Of a stretch of DNA of 6,122 bases, positions 1 to 6,122 are shown one piece after another. The stretch is from Psychrilyobacter sp. (lineage in GTDB: Bacteria; Fusobacteriota; Fusobacteriia; Fusobacteriales; Fusobacteriaceae): NCBI GenBank assembly GCA_030621995.1, contig JAUXGP010000107.1, positions 1-6,122 on the forward strand, given 5' to 3'. Below the pieces are notes generated by a model. The model was not told the origin of the DNA and made no database searches. It saw only the letters and a program-made list of their open reading frames with translations. The position numbers and the translations under genes were made by a program. Position 1 is the first letter of the stretch; the number at the start of each line of letters is the position of its first letter.

Positions 1-345
1 GAATCAGGACTTGGATTCTTTGTAAAATTAGAGGTCGGTGATTTTATAGGGAAAAATATTCTGGTGGAACAAAAAAAAGAAGGTTTGAAAAGAAGAATTG
101 CTGGATTTAAATTGATGGGAAAAGGGATTGCTAGAAATGGATATAAAATCTTTGCTAATGGTAAAGAGATTGGAGCCATTACAACAGGTTACCAACTTCC
201 TGGACAAAAAGAAAGTATTGGTCTTGCCCTTATAGATATAGAATATGCTAAATTAGGTAAAAATATTCAAATAGAAGTTAGAAAGAAACTTGTAGATGCC
301 GAAGTAATTAGTAAAAAATTTCTAGAAAAAAAATACAAAAAATAA
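1..345 (+). CDS. gcvT: Glycine cleavage system T-protein (aminomethyltransferase), C-terminal part, 5' truncated by window edge
   Basis: The frame is open from base 1 and encodes the last 114 residues of GcvT. A GTG at position 64 is internal, not the true start. The family C-terminal region is clear. It opens with ESGLGFFVKLE and GDFIGK, continues with an LKRRIAGFKL strand and the GKEIGAITTGYQLPGQKESIGLALI segment (the family's usual GxxSPTxxxxIGLA region, here diverged), and ends with a basic, lysine-rich tail. GcvT takes the aminomethyl group from the lipoyl arm of GcvH and transfers the one-carbon unit to tetrahydrofolate, making 5,10-methylene-THF and releasing ammonia. The folate-binding N-terminal domain lies outside the window. 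The stop is 27 bases before gcvH, which has its own strong ribosome binding site, so the two are probably co-transcribed. The identification is firm; the missing part cannot be judged. Confidence 0.93.
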   Translation, partial: ESGLGFFVKLEVGDFIGKNILVEQKKEGLKRRIAGFKLMGKGIARNGYKIFANGKEIGAITTGYQLPGQKESIGLALIDIEYAKLGKNIQIEVRKKLVDAEVISKKFLEKKYKK

Positions 346-372
346 ATAAAAAATTTAGAGGAGGAATTAAAC

Positions 373-747
373 ATGGAAAAATTACTTTATTCAAAAGATC
401 ATGAATGGATCAAGGTTGAAGGGAACATAGCATTTATAGGAATTACTGACCATGCACAAAAATCATTAGGGGAAATTGTATATGTAGAATTACCTGAAAT
501 TGATGATGAACTTGAGATTGCAGAAGTTTTCGGTGTTATAGAGTCTGTAAAAGCAGCTTCAGATTCATATATGCCTGTATCAGGAAAAATTATTGAAGTT
601 AACGAGGATTTAGAAGATAGTCCTACTTTATTAAATGAAGATCCATACGGAACTTGGATTCTAAAAATTGAACTTTCAGACAAAGGAGAATTAGATTCAT
701 TATTAGATTTCTCAGCATATAGTGAATTATGTGAGGAGGCTCATTAA
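373..747 (+). CDS. gcvH: Glycine cleavage system H-protein (lipoyl carrier)
   Basis: This 124-residue protein has the usual length of GcvH. It begins [20 protein letters not shown], the typical H-protein start. The lipoyl-attachment motif [10 protein letters not shown] is present, so Lys60 is the expected lipoylated residue. The domain is the small beta-sandwich lipoyl fold, with [12 protein letters not shown] near the C terminus. In the cytosol it shuttles the methylamine group from the P-protein to the T-protein on its dihydrolipoyl arm, and it is reoxidised by the L-protein. The start is supported by an AGAGGAGG-like ribosome binding site at about 356-364. The stop overlaps the gcvPA start by one base (TAATG), and the last codons of gcvH carry the gcvPA ribosome binding site, so translation is likely coupled. 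The lipB gene at the end of the same cluster would provide the octanoyl precursor for Lys60. Confidence 0.97.
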   Translation: MEKLLYSKDHEWIKVEGNIAFIGITDHAQKSLGEIVYVELPEIDDELEIAEVFGVIESVKAASDSYMPVSGKIIEVNEDLEDSPTLLNEDPYGTWILKIELSDKGELDSLLDFSAYSELCEEAH

Positions 748-2081
748 TGTTTAGATATATACCTACTACGGAGGAAGATAGAAAAGAGATGTTAGATGTA
801 ATTGGTATTGGTAGCGTTGAGGAACTTTTTGATGATATCCCTAAAAATTTAAAACCAGTCAATAAATTAAATATTTGTTCACCTATGTCTGAGATAGAAT
901 TAAAAAGAAGAATAGAAGAATTGGGTAATAAGAATTTATCAGAACTTATATGTTTTAGGGGAGCGGGAGCATACGATCACTACACTCCTGCAGCAGTTGA
1001 CCATTTGATTAGTCGATCTGAATTTTATACAGCTTATACACCATATCAGCCTGAAATTAGTCAAGGAACATTACAGTGTATATTTGAATTTCAGACAATG
1101 ATAGCTGACTTAACTGGGATGTTCGCATCCAATGCTTCAATGTATGACGGTGCCACATCAGCAACAGAAGCAGCTATGATAGCAGCAACTGTTACTAAAA
1201 GAAAAGAAATAGTTGTTTCTAAAAGTGTTCATCCCGAAACAAGAAAAGTTCTTGAAACATATTGTAGATTTAGAGATATAAAGGTAGTAGAGGTAGAGCT
1301 AGACGAAGGTGCAACTTCTATCGCAGATTTAAAAGCAAAAATTTCTGATAAAACAGCAGGAGTAATAGTACAAAGCCCTAATTTCTTTGGAATAATCGAA
1401 GATCTTGATGAAATCAGAGAAAATATTACAGATAAAAAAACAAAATATATTGTATGCACAGATCTTATCGCAATGGGAATGCTTAAAACTCCTGGAGAAT
1501 CTGGAGCAGATATTGTTGTTGGAGATGCCCAGAGTTTTGGAAGCGGACTTACATTTGGTGGACCTTATCTAGGATTTATGGCGGTAAATAAAGGACTTAT
1601 TAGAAAGATACCAGGAAGGATAGCTGGAGAAAGTGTTGATCAAGATGGTAAAAGATCTTATGTTTTAACTCTTCAAGCAAGAGAACAGCATATTAGAAGG
1701 GATAAAGCTACTTCTAATATCTGCTCTAATCATGCATTAAATGCTTTGGCTGCTACTATTCATATGAGTCTTTTAGGAAAAGTAGGATTGGAAAAAGTAG
1801 CTGAACAATGTTTTAAAAAAGCTAACTATACTATGAGTAAAATCATAGAATCAGATAGATATAAATTAAAATTTAATAGACCTTTTTTCAGAGAATTTGT
1901 AATCGAGGGGAAGGAGTCTCCTGAACTTATCAATGAAAAATTATTACAAGCTGGAATTTTGGGTGGATATCCTTTGGAAAATGAATATCCTGAATTTAAA
2001 AATACATCTTTAGTATGTACTACGGAAAAAAGAAGTAAATTAGAGATAGATGACTTTGCTGAAAGGATGGGTGAGATATAG
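747..2081 (+). CDS. gcvPA: Glycine dehydrogenase (decarboxylating) subunit 1, GcvPA
   Basis: This is the 444-residue N-terminal half of the two-subunit P-protein, at the normal length for GcvPA. It starts [16 protein letters not shown], typical of the subunit. It carries the conserved stretch CFRGAGAYDHYTPAAVDHL (about residues 69-87), YTPYQPEISQGTLQ (97-110) and SMYDGATSATEAAM (131-144). SFGSGLTFGGPYLGF lies near residue 265. The subunit has the aminotransferase-like fold but lacks the PLP lysine, which is in GcvPB; the two form the active heterotetramer that decarboxylates glycine and loads GcvH. The start overlaps the gcvH stop by one base and has GAGGAGG at 733-739. Its TAG stop directly abuts the gcvPB ATG, consistent with equimolar synthesis of the two subunits. 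No frameshift or missing block is visible. Confidence 0.96.
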   Translation: MFRYIPTTEEDRKEMLDVIGIGSVEELFDDIPKNLKPVNKLNICSPMSEIELKRRIEELGNKNLSELICFRGAGAYDHYTPAAVDHLISRSEFYTAYTPYQPEISQGTLQCIFEFQTMIADLTGMFASNASMYDGATSATEAAMIAATVTKRKEIVVSKSVHPETRKVLETYCRFRDIKVVEVELDEGATSIADLKAKISDKTAGVIVQSPNFFGIIEDLDEIRENITDKKTKYIVCTDLIAMGMLKTPGESGADIVVGDAQSFGSGLTFGGPYLGFMAVNKGLIRKIPGRIAGESVDQDGKRSYVLTLQAREQHIRRDKATSNICSNHALNALAATIHMSLLGKVGLEKVAEQCFKKANYTMSKIIESDRYKLKFNRPFFREFVIEGKESPELINEKLLQAGILGGYPLENEYPEFKNTSLVCTTEKRSKLEIDDFAERMGEI

Positions 2082-3530
2082 ATGAAAGAATATAATAAAC
2101 TTATATTTGAAATTTCTAAAAAGGGAAGATGTGGTTATTCTCTTCCGGAATTAGAGGTAGGAAATGCCCCTCTTGATTTAGCAATACCGAAAAATCTATT
2201 AAAAACAAAGGATGTAAAACTTCCAGAAGTGAGTGAAAATGATGTAGTTAGACACTATACTCGTCTATCTAATAAAAACTTTGGATTAGATACAGGATTC
2301 TATCCTTTGGGATCTTGTACAATGAAATACAACCCTAAAATAAATGAAGAGATAGCTCGAAACTCTAAGATGGTAAATCTTCACCCTTATCAGCCTGAAG
2401 AAAGTGTGCAGGGAGCTCTTGAGATGATGCATGAGACAGCTTTACATTTAGCCGAAGTTTCTGGAATGGATGAAGTATGTCTTCAACCAGCAGCAGGTTC
2501 TCATGGAGAGATGACAGGGCTTATGATGATAAAAGCTTACCATGAAAAAAATGGAGATTTCAAAAGAAAAAATATAATATTACCTGATGCTGCTCATGGA
2601 ACTAATCCATCTTCGGCACAAGTTGTAGGATTTAATATAATTGAGATTAAATCAACTCCTGAAGGTGACGTGGATATAGATGCCCTAAAAGAGCATCTAA
2701 ACGATGAACTAGCAGGATTTATGTTAACTAACCCTAGTACCCTTGGAATTTTTGAAGCAAATATTCAAGAGATATCGACTCTTATCCATGAAGCTGGTGG
2801 ATTGCTATACTATGATGGGGCAAATATGAATGCCATCATGGGAAAAGCTAGACCTGGGGATATGGGTTTTGATGTAATGCATTATAATATACATAAGACT
2901 TTTTCTACTCCACATGGAGGGGGAGGTCCTGGAAGTGGAGCGATAGGGTTTAAAAGTAAACTTGCCGATTTCCAACCAGTACCTGTTATACAAAAAACAG
3001 GTGAAAAATATTGTCTTAACTATGATAGACCCGATAGTATAGGTAAAGTTCGTAATTTTTATGGGAATTATGGGGTTATTTTAAGATCATATGCATATAT
3101 ATTGACAATGGGTGGAAGTGGACTAACGACTGCAAGTGAAACTGCGGTTCTTAATGCAAATTATATGATGGCAAGATTAAAAGAGCATTACCCTATTGCA
3201 GTTGATAGAGTATGTAAACATGAGTTTGTATTAACAGAGCCAAAGCATGAAAGTGTAACTACACTTGATATTGCAAAAAGACTTTTAGATTTTGGATACC
3301 ATCCACCAACAATCTATTTCCCGCTTATTGTAAAAGGAGCTATGATGATAGAGCCTACAGAAACTGAGAGTAAAGAAACAATGGATGAATTTATAGATGC
3401 TATGATTACTATAAGAAAAGAGATGGAGGAAAATCCTGAGGTTGTTCTATCAGCACCGACAACTACATTAATTAAAAGAGTTGATGAAGGAAAAGCTGCA
3501 AGAGATATAATCGTTACTCACTCTTGGTAG
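2082..3530 (+). CDS. gcvPB: Glycine dehydrogenase (decarboxylating) subunit 2, GcvPB, PLP-binding
   Basis: This 482-residue protein is the C-terminal, catalytic half of the split P-protein, close to the usual family length. It shows the GcvPB signatures in order: [14 protein letters not shown] (about 73-86), [11 protein letters not shown] (101-111), [12 protein letters not shown] (135-146), [12 protein letters not shown] (169-180) and the PLP-lysine motif [18 protein letters not shown], with Lys272 as the expected Schiff-base lysine. With GcvPA it decarboxylates glycine and transfers the aminomethyl group to lipoyl-GcvH. The ATG follows the gcvPA stop with no gap; a weak GGTGAG at about 2070-2074 suggests dependence on translational coupling. 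It ends in TAG, and no terminator is visible in the 41 bases before the next gene, so the downstream genes are likely on the same transcript. Confidence 0.97.
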   Translation: MKEYNKLIFEISKKGRCGYSLPELEVGNAPLDLAIPKNLLKTKDVKLPEVSENDVVRHYTRLSNKNFGLDTGFYPLGSCTMKYNPKINEEIARNSKMVNLHPYQPEESVQGALEMMHETALHLAEVSGMDEVCLQPAAGSHGEMTGLMMIKAYHEKNGDFKRKNIILPDAAHGTNPSSAQVVGFNIIEIKSTPEGDVDIDALKEHLNDELAGFMLTNPSTLGIFEANIQEISTLIHEAGGLLYYDGANMNAIMGKARPGDMGFDVMHYNIHKTFSTPHGGGGPGSGAIGFKSKLADFQPVPVIQKTGEKYCLNYDRPDSIGKVRNFYGNYGVILRSYAYILTMGGSGLTTASETAVLNANYMMARLKEHYPIAVDRVCKHEFVLTEPKHESVTTLDIAKRLLDFGYHPPTIYFPLIVKGAMMIEPTETESKETMDEFIDAMITIRKEMEENPEVVLSAPTTTLIKRVDEGKAARDIIVTHSW

Positions 3531-3558
3531 TATATAATTCCAGGATAATAATTGAAAA

Positions 3559-3571
3559 AGGAGGAGAATTA
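3559..3571 (+). promoter_or_regulatory. Strong ribosome binding site and spacer for the UGA-containing gene
   Basis: AGGAGG at 3559-3564 lies 7 bases before the ATG at 3572. It is one of the best Shine-Dalgarno matches in the window, comparable to those of gcvH and gcvPA. It shows that translation is meant to start here even though an in-frame TGA follows after 31 codons, and it fixes the start of the small gene. Confidence 0.85.
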
Positions 3572-3880
3572 ATGAGTTTTTTAAATGGTAAATCGGCTAA
3601 AAAAGCTATAGAAGATAGTATATTAGAATCTCTTCTTGAAAGAGATGCAAAAATTTGTGACACATGAGATAGGGAAAAGGCATTTGCTCTGCCATTTGGA
3701 GTAAGGTCTGAATTATCTCAGGATGAGGTAGAAGAAGTTCAAAATTATGTTGAAGATTTAATAGATGAAGAATTTTTACTTAATGATAAGATTAAAGTTC
3801 AATTTATAAAAGGGGATGTAAAAGAAAGAAAAAATAAAGCTCTTTTAATTTTTAGATATAAACACCTGGAGGGATTCTAA
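3572..3880 (+). CDS. Candidate selenoprotein with in-frame UGA (CxxU motif), family not recognised
   Basis: Read through the TGA at 3665-3667, this frame encodes 102 residues with selenocysteine at position 32. Residues 28-35 read ICDTUDRE, so Cys29 and Sec32 form a CxxU motif like those of redox selenoproteins. Residues 7-27 look helical and charged. After ALPFG (39-43), an acidic helix-like stretch (about 49-68) is followed by two likely beta strands (74-80 and 90-96). No signal peptide or membrane segment is seen, so it is probably cytosolic. Four things favour a real gene: a strong ribosome binding site, a frame open on both sides of the TGA, a TAATG overlap with glyA whose ribosome binding site lies inside it, and a large predicted hairpin beginning at the TGA. 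No in-frame ATG, GTG or TTG follows the TGA, so separate initiation of the second part is unlikely. I do not recognise the family; it is not GrdA, and it is shorter than a classical thioredoxin. The alternative is a gene broken by a one-base change or sequencing error (TGG or TGT/TGC to TGA). Function is unknown; the context suggests a link to glycine or one-carbon metabolism. Confidence 0.72.
3665..3720 (+). promoter_or_regulatory. SECIS-like RNA hairpin starting at the in-frame UGA
   Basis: By hand folding, the mRNA from the UGA forms a long stem-loop. The outer stem pairs 3665-3672 with 3713-3720 (seven Watson-Crick pairs and one G-U), so the UGA itself is at its base. After an internal loop (3673-3677 / 3710-3712), 3678-3681 pairs with 3706-3709. 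A single A (3682) bulges on the 5' side, and 3683-3690 pairs with 3698-3705, including three G-U pairs. The apical loop is GCCAUUU (3691-3697). The loop begins 23 bases after the UGA and starts with G, which fits the general description of bacterial SECIS elements (loop about 16-37 bases downstream, G among its first bases). The 5'-side bulge recalls the E. coli fdhF element. A competing small hairpin (GGCA 3679-3682 with TGCC 3690-3693) exists. The structure was not energy-scored. Confidence 0.55.
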
Positions 3881-5115
3881 TGTATAGTAAAAGACTTAGT
3901 GATGTTGATAAGGAAGTCTTCGATCAAATAATTAATGAAAAAGAAAGACAAGAAAATGGAATTGAATTAATTGCCTCTGAAAATTTTGTTTCTAAAGCTG
4001 TTATGGAAGCAATGGGCTCTGAATTTACAAATAAATATGCTGAGGGATACCCAGATAAAAGATATTATGGTGGGTGTGAATATGTGGACGTTGTGGAAAA
4101 ACTTGCAATCAAAAGATTGACTCAACTCTATGGTTGTAAATATGCAAATGTCCAACCTCACTCGGGTTCTCAGGCTAATATGGCTGTCTATATGGGTCTT
4201 CTAAATGTAGGGGATAAGGTACTGGGTATGGCATTAGATCAAGGCGGGCATCTCACTCATGGTCATTTTGTAAACTTTTCAGGTATCCTTTACGATGTGG
4301 TATCGTATAAATTAACCGAAGAAGAACAAATTATAGACTATGACAATATCAGGGAAGCAGCTCTGAGGGAAAAACCAAAGTTAATTATAGCAGGAGCTAG
4401 TGCTTACTCAAGAGAGATTGATTTTAAAAAATTTAGAGAAATAGCAGATGAAGTAGGAGCATACCTTATGGTAGATATGGCACATATTGCAGGTCTTGTA
4501 GCAGCAGGTCTGCACAATAATCCTGTCCCTCATGCTCATGTAGTGACATCTACAACCCATAAAACATTGCGTGGACCACGTGGTGGGATTATTCTTTCAA
4601 ATGATGAAAATGTTATGAAAAAAATTAATAAAACTGTCTTCCCAGGTATTCAAGGCGGGCCTCTAATGCACGTAATTGCAGCCAAAGCTGTGGCATTTAA
4701 AGAAGCTCTTTCAGATGACTTTAAAAAATACCAAAAACAAGTTCTTAAAAATGCAAAGGCCTTAAGTGAAACTCTGATTGAAAGAGGATTTAATATAGTA
4801 TCTGGAGGAACCGACAACCATATGTTTCTCATTGACCTTCAAAGTAAGGGGATAACTGGTAAAGAAGCTGAAAGACTTCTTTTAGAAGCGGATATCACAA
4901 CAAATAAAAATGCTGTTCCAAATGACCCTCAAAAACCATTTGTAACAAGTGGTATAAGAATAGGAACTCCTGCTATAACTAGTAGAGGTATGAAAAAGGA
5001 GCAAATGGTGACAATTGCTAATATAATTGCAGATGTTATCGAAAGTAAGGACGGAAAAAATTATAGGAAAGAAGTTCAAGCTTTAGCTACCAAATTTCCT
5101 ATAAGTAGATCATGA
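3880..5115 (+). CDS. glyA: Serine hydroxymethyltransferase
   Basis: At 411 residues this is a full-length bacterial SHMT. Visible signatures are IELIASENF (28-36), [15 protein letters not shown] (51-65), QPHSGSQAN (92-100), [13 protein letters not shown] (198-210) with the PLP-contacting Asp199 and His202, and the PLP-lysine motif [14 protein letters not shown] with Lys228 as the expected Schiff-base residue. SGIRIGTPA near 357-365 holds the substrate carboxylate-binding arginine, Arg360. The PLP enzyme reversibly converts serine and THF to glycine and 5,10-methylene-THF, so it joins the products of the cleavage system to serine. The ATG overlaps the stop of the UGA-containing gene (TAATG), with GGAGGG at 3868-3873 as ribosome binding site. 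It ends in TGA, overlapping the lipB start by four bases (ATGA). All key residues are present. Confidence 0.97.
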   Translation: MYSKRLSDVDKEVFDQIINEKERQENGIELIASENFVSKAVMEAMGSEFTNKYAEGYPDKRYYGGCEYVDVVEKLAIKRLTQLYGCKYANVQPHSGSQANMAVYMGLLNVGDKVLGMALDQGGHLTHGHFVNFSGILYDVVSYKLTEEEQIIDYDNIREAALREKPKLIIAGASAYSREIDFKKFREIADEVGAYLMVDMAHIAGLVAAGLHNNPVPHAHVVTSTTHKTLRGPRGGIILSNDENVMKKINKTVFPGIQGGPLMHVIAAKAVAFKEALSDDFKKYQKQVLKNAKALSETLIERGFNIVSGGTDNHMFLIDLQSKGITGKEAERLLLEADITTNKNAVPNDPQKPFVTSGIRIGTPAITSRGMKKEQMVTIANIIADVIESKDGKNYRKEVQALATKFPISRS

Positions 5116-5762
5116 AAGATATCAAAGTAATAGATACTGGAAGGGTCCCATATCTAAAATCATATGATTTACAACTTAAATTTTTAGAAAACTTAAATAA
5201 TTGTCAGGAAGATTTTGGATACCTTATTATAACTGAACCTAATCCTACGATAACTAAGGGTATTAGAGGGGAAGACACAGAGATTTTTCTTTCACCAGAA
5301 CAGGTACAGGAAAAAGGTATTGAGCTGATTGATATTAGAAGGGGAGGAAAGGTAACTTTTCATGGTCCTGGTCAAATAGTTATCTATCCTATTCTAAATT
5401 TAACTCACTTTAAAAAAAGTATCAAATGGTATATTGAATCTTTAGAAGATGTTGTAATTCTAACATTAGAAGAACTAGGAATAAAGGTTCATAAAAAAGA
5501 AGGGATTATCGGTATTTTCACTGAAAAAGGAAAAATTTGTGCTATAGGAATAGAAGTTAAAAAATGGAGAACACTTCACGGCATTGCAATAAATCATGAA
5601 GTTGTTCTAGATTATTTTAATAACATTAATCCTTGTGGCCTAAGTGATCTAGGAGTTACTTCAATATTAAACGAAGGTAAAAAAATTACAAGAGAAGATA
5701 TAATAGATCTATTCAAATTAAACTTTTCTAAAATATTTAATGTTTCTATAGAAAAAATTTGA
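5112..5762 (+). CDS. lipB: Octanoyl-[acyl-carrier-protein]:protein N-octanoyltransferase
   Basis: This 216-residue protein has the LipB family layout. [19 protein letters not shown] (about 76-94) is the acyl-binding motif. [22 protein letters not shown] (140-161) carries the catalytic lysine, Lys141. [13 protein letters not shown] (173-185) carries the catalytic cysteine, Cys175. Mycobacterial LipB uses an equivalent Cys/Lys pair at nearly the same numbering. The enzyme moves octanoate from acyl carrier protein to the target lysine of lipoyl proteins, after which lipoyl synthase inserts sulfur; LipA is not in this window. Its place in the gcv cluster points to GcvH Lys60 as a main target. The ATG overlaps the glyA stop (ATGA) with only a weak upstream Shine-Dalgarno, suggesting coupled translation. 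It ends in TGA. The lysine-cysteine signature separates it from LplA-type ligases. Confidence 0.93.
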   Translation: MKDIKVIDTGRVPYLKSYDLQLKFLENLNNCQEDFGYLIITEPNPTITKGIRGEDTEIFLSPEQVQEKGIELIDIRRGGKVTFHGPGQIVIYPILNLTHFKKSIKWYIESLEDVVILTLEELGIKVHKKEGIIGIFTEKGKICAIGIEVKKWRTLHGIAINHEVVLDYFNNINPCGLSDLGVTSILNEGKKITREDIIDLFKLNFSKIFNVSIEKI

Positions 5763-5856
5763 AGTTCCAGCTTGGAGAGACTAATATTTAAAAGAAATAT
5801 TCAAAGTTCTATACTGTTGTATAACAAAATACAGGATAAAAGAAGGGGTTGAATTT
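5763..5856 (+). promoter_or_regulatory. Intergenic gap with nested dyads and a possible promoter
   Basis: This short gap separates the operon from an apparently unrelated gene. It holds an AT-only inverted repeat (AATATTT 5783-5789 and AAATATT 5795-5801). It also holds a -10-like TATACT (5810-5815) placed 17 bases after a weak -35-like TTTAAA (5787-5792). TATAC/GTATA arms (5810-5814, 5819-5823) and TGTT/AACA arms (5815-5818, 5823-5826) form overlapping dyads on the -10. A TCCA/TGGA mini-hairpin at 5766-5776 has no T-tract, so I see no convincing intrinsic terminator for lipB. In DNA this AT-rich such matches are weak evidence. AAGGGG at 5843-5848 is a plausible ribosome binding site for the next gene. 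Confidence 0.3.
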
Positions 5857-6122
5857 ATGGGAGAAAAAGAAAAGGTTTTTAATTTAATTAAAAATAAAAT
5901 TTTTAGATTAATTGAACTACGTTTCTATTTAGAAAGAATTAAAAACGTAGACAATAAAGAAGAAAAAACAAATGACCATAATTCAACTTTTTTCTCAGTT
6001 CAAGATGTTTATCGTGAAGAGCTTATCCTAGGGATATTAGCTTTATTCGATCAAAATCAGAGTTATAGCAACGAAAACTTCTCTTTAAGGATTTCAGAAA
6101 AAAATTATAGAAACAATAATCA
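5857..6122 (+). CDS. Partial hypothetical protein, possibly HEPN/AbiU2-like, 3' truncated by window edge
   Basis: An ATG at 5857, eight bases after AAGGGG, opens a frame of 88 full codons that is still open at the window end. The N-terminal 30 residues are charged and probably helical. A hydrophilic lysine/asparagine-rich linker (about 31-43) follows, then TFFSVQDVYREELILGILALFDQ (44-66) and an asparagine/serine-rich segment ending NFSL (74-77). An aromatic pair, then a helix ending in LFD, then a segment ending in NxSL resembles the helical pattern of AbiU2-type HEPN proteins found near toxin or defence genes. This is from memory of the pattern, not an alignment. The catalytic part, if any, is beyond the edge. 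It has its own upstream gap and no functional tie to the glycine genes, so it is probably a separate transcription unit. Confidence 0.6.
   Translation, partial: MGEKEKVFNLIKNKIFRLIELRFYLERIKNVDNKEEKTNDHNSTFFSVQDVYREELILGILALFDQNQSYSNENFSLRISEKNYRNNN

Noticed and set aside
64..345. A separate 93-residue gene starting at GTG 64
   Set aside because: The frame is open to base 1 and the upstream residues (ESGLGFFVKLE) are conserved GcvT sequence, so the GTG is internal.
3533..3538. Perfect TATAAT as a promoter for the small gene and glyA
   Set aside because: No acceptable -35 box lies 16-18 bases upstream and there is no extended -10 motif; TATAAT is expected by chance in such AT-rich DNA.
3531..3571. 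Terminator between gcvPB and the small gene
   Set aside because: No GC-rich stem or T-tract is present.
3572..3667. A stand-alone 31-residue small protein ending at the TGA
   Set aside because: The frame continues for 70 more codons with protein-like sequence and ends precisely at the glyA start, so a short peptide is a poorer explanation than read-through or a damaged longer gene.
3572..3880. Glycine reductase selenoprotein A (GrdA) or a classical thioredoxin
   Set aside because: The context is glycine metabolism, but the residues around the UGA and the rest of the protein do not resemble GrdA, and the protein is short and lacks the WCGPC-type strand-turn-helix of thioredoxin.
399..5079. 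Several antisense open frames of 60-94 codons opposite gcvH, gcvPA, gcvPB and glyA
   Set aside because: They lie wholly or mostly opposite strongly conserved genes, have serine/isoleucine-rich shadow compositions, and resemble no family.
5783..5801. Intrinsic terminator after lipB
   Set aside because: The 7-base inverted repeat is purely A/T and is not followed by a run of T, so it lacks the features of a Rho-independent terminator.

Overview
This 6.1 kb window is AT-rich bacterial DNA read entirely from the + strand. It holds most of a glycine-cleavage and one-carbon operon. The split P-protein (separate GcvPA and GcvPB), strong AGGAGG-type ribosome binding sites, AT-rich codon use and tight gene packing suggest an anaerobic low-GC Firmicute (Clostridia/Tissierellia type) or a member of the Fusobacteria. 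The genus cannot be fixed from the sequence alone.

Layout: positions 1-345 are the C-terminal part of gcvT (T-protein), cut by the window edge. Then come gcvH (373-747), gcvPA (747-2081) and gcvPB (2082-3530). Next is a small unrecognised gene at 3572-3880 that reads through an in-frame UGA, followed by glyA (3880-5115) and lipB (5112-5762). From gcvH to lipB the genes overlap by 1-4 bases, abut, or lie about 40 bases apart, with no visible terminator, so they look like one transcript. After lipB there is a gap of about 94 bases with small dyads and a possible promoter. A partial gene of another kind, perhaps a HEPN/AbiU2-like protein, then starts at 5857 and runs off the 3' edge.

How the genes fit together: GcvPA/GcvPB decarboxylate glycine and load the aminomethyl group onto the lipoyl arm of GcvH (Lys60). 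GcvT passes the one-carbon unit to tetrahydrofolate and releases ammonia. GlyA interconverts glycine plus methylene-THF with serine. LipB supplies the octanoyl precursor of the lipoyl group that GcvH needs. The L-protein (dihydrolipoyl dehydrogenase) and lipoyl synthase are not in the window.

The standout is the gene at 3572-3880. It is a 102-residue frame with a strong ribosome binding site. It is interrupted only by a TGA at codon 32, in the context Cys-Asp-Thr-TGA (a CxxU redox-type motif), and its stop codon overlaps the glyA start. The TGA sits at the 5' base of a long predicted RNA hairpin (3665-3720) that has the general form of a bacterial SECIS element. It is best read as a candidate selenoprotein of a family I do not recognise, embedded in the glycine-cleavage operon. 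A nonsense mutation or sequencing error (Trp or Cys codon to TGA) remains the main alternative.
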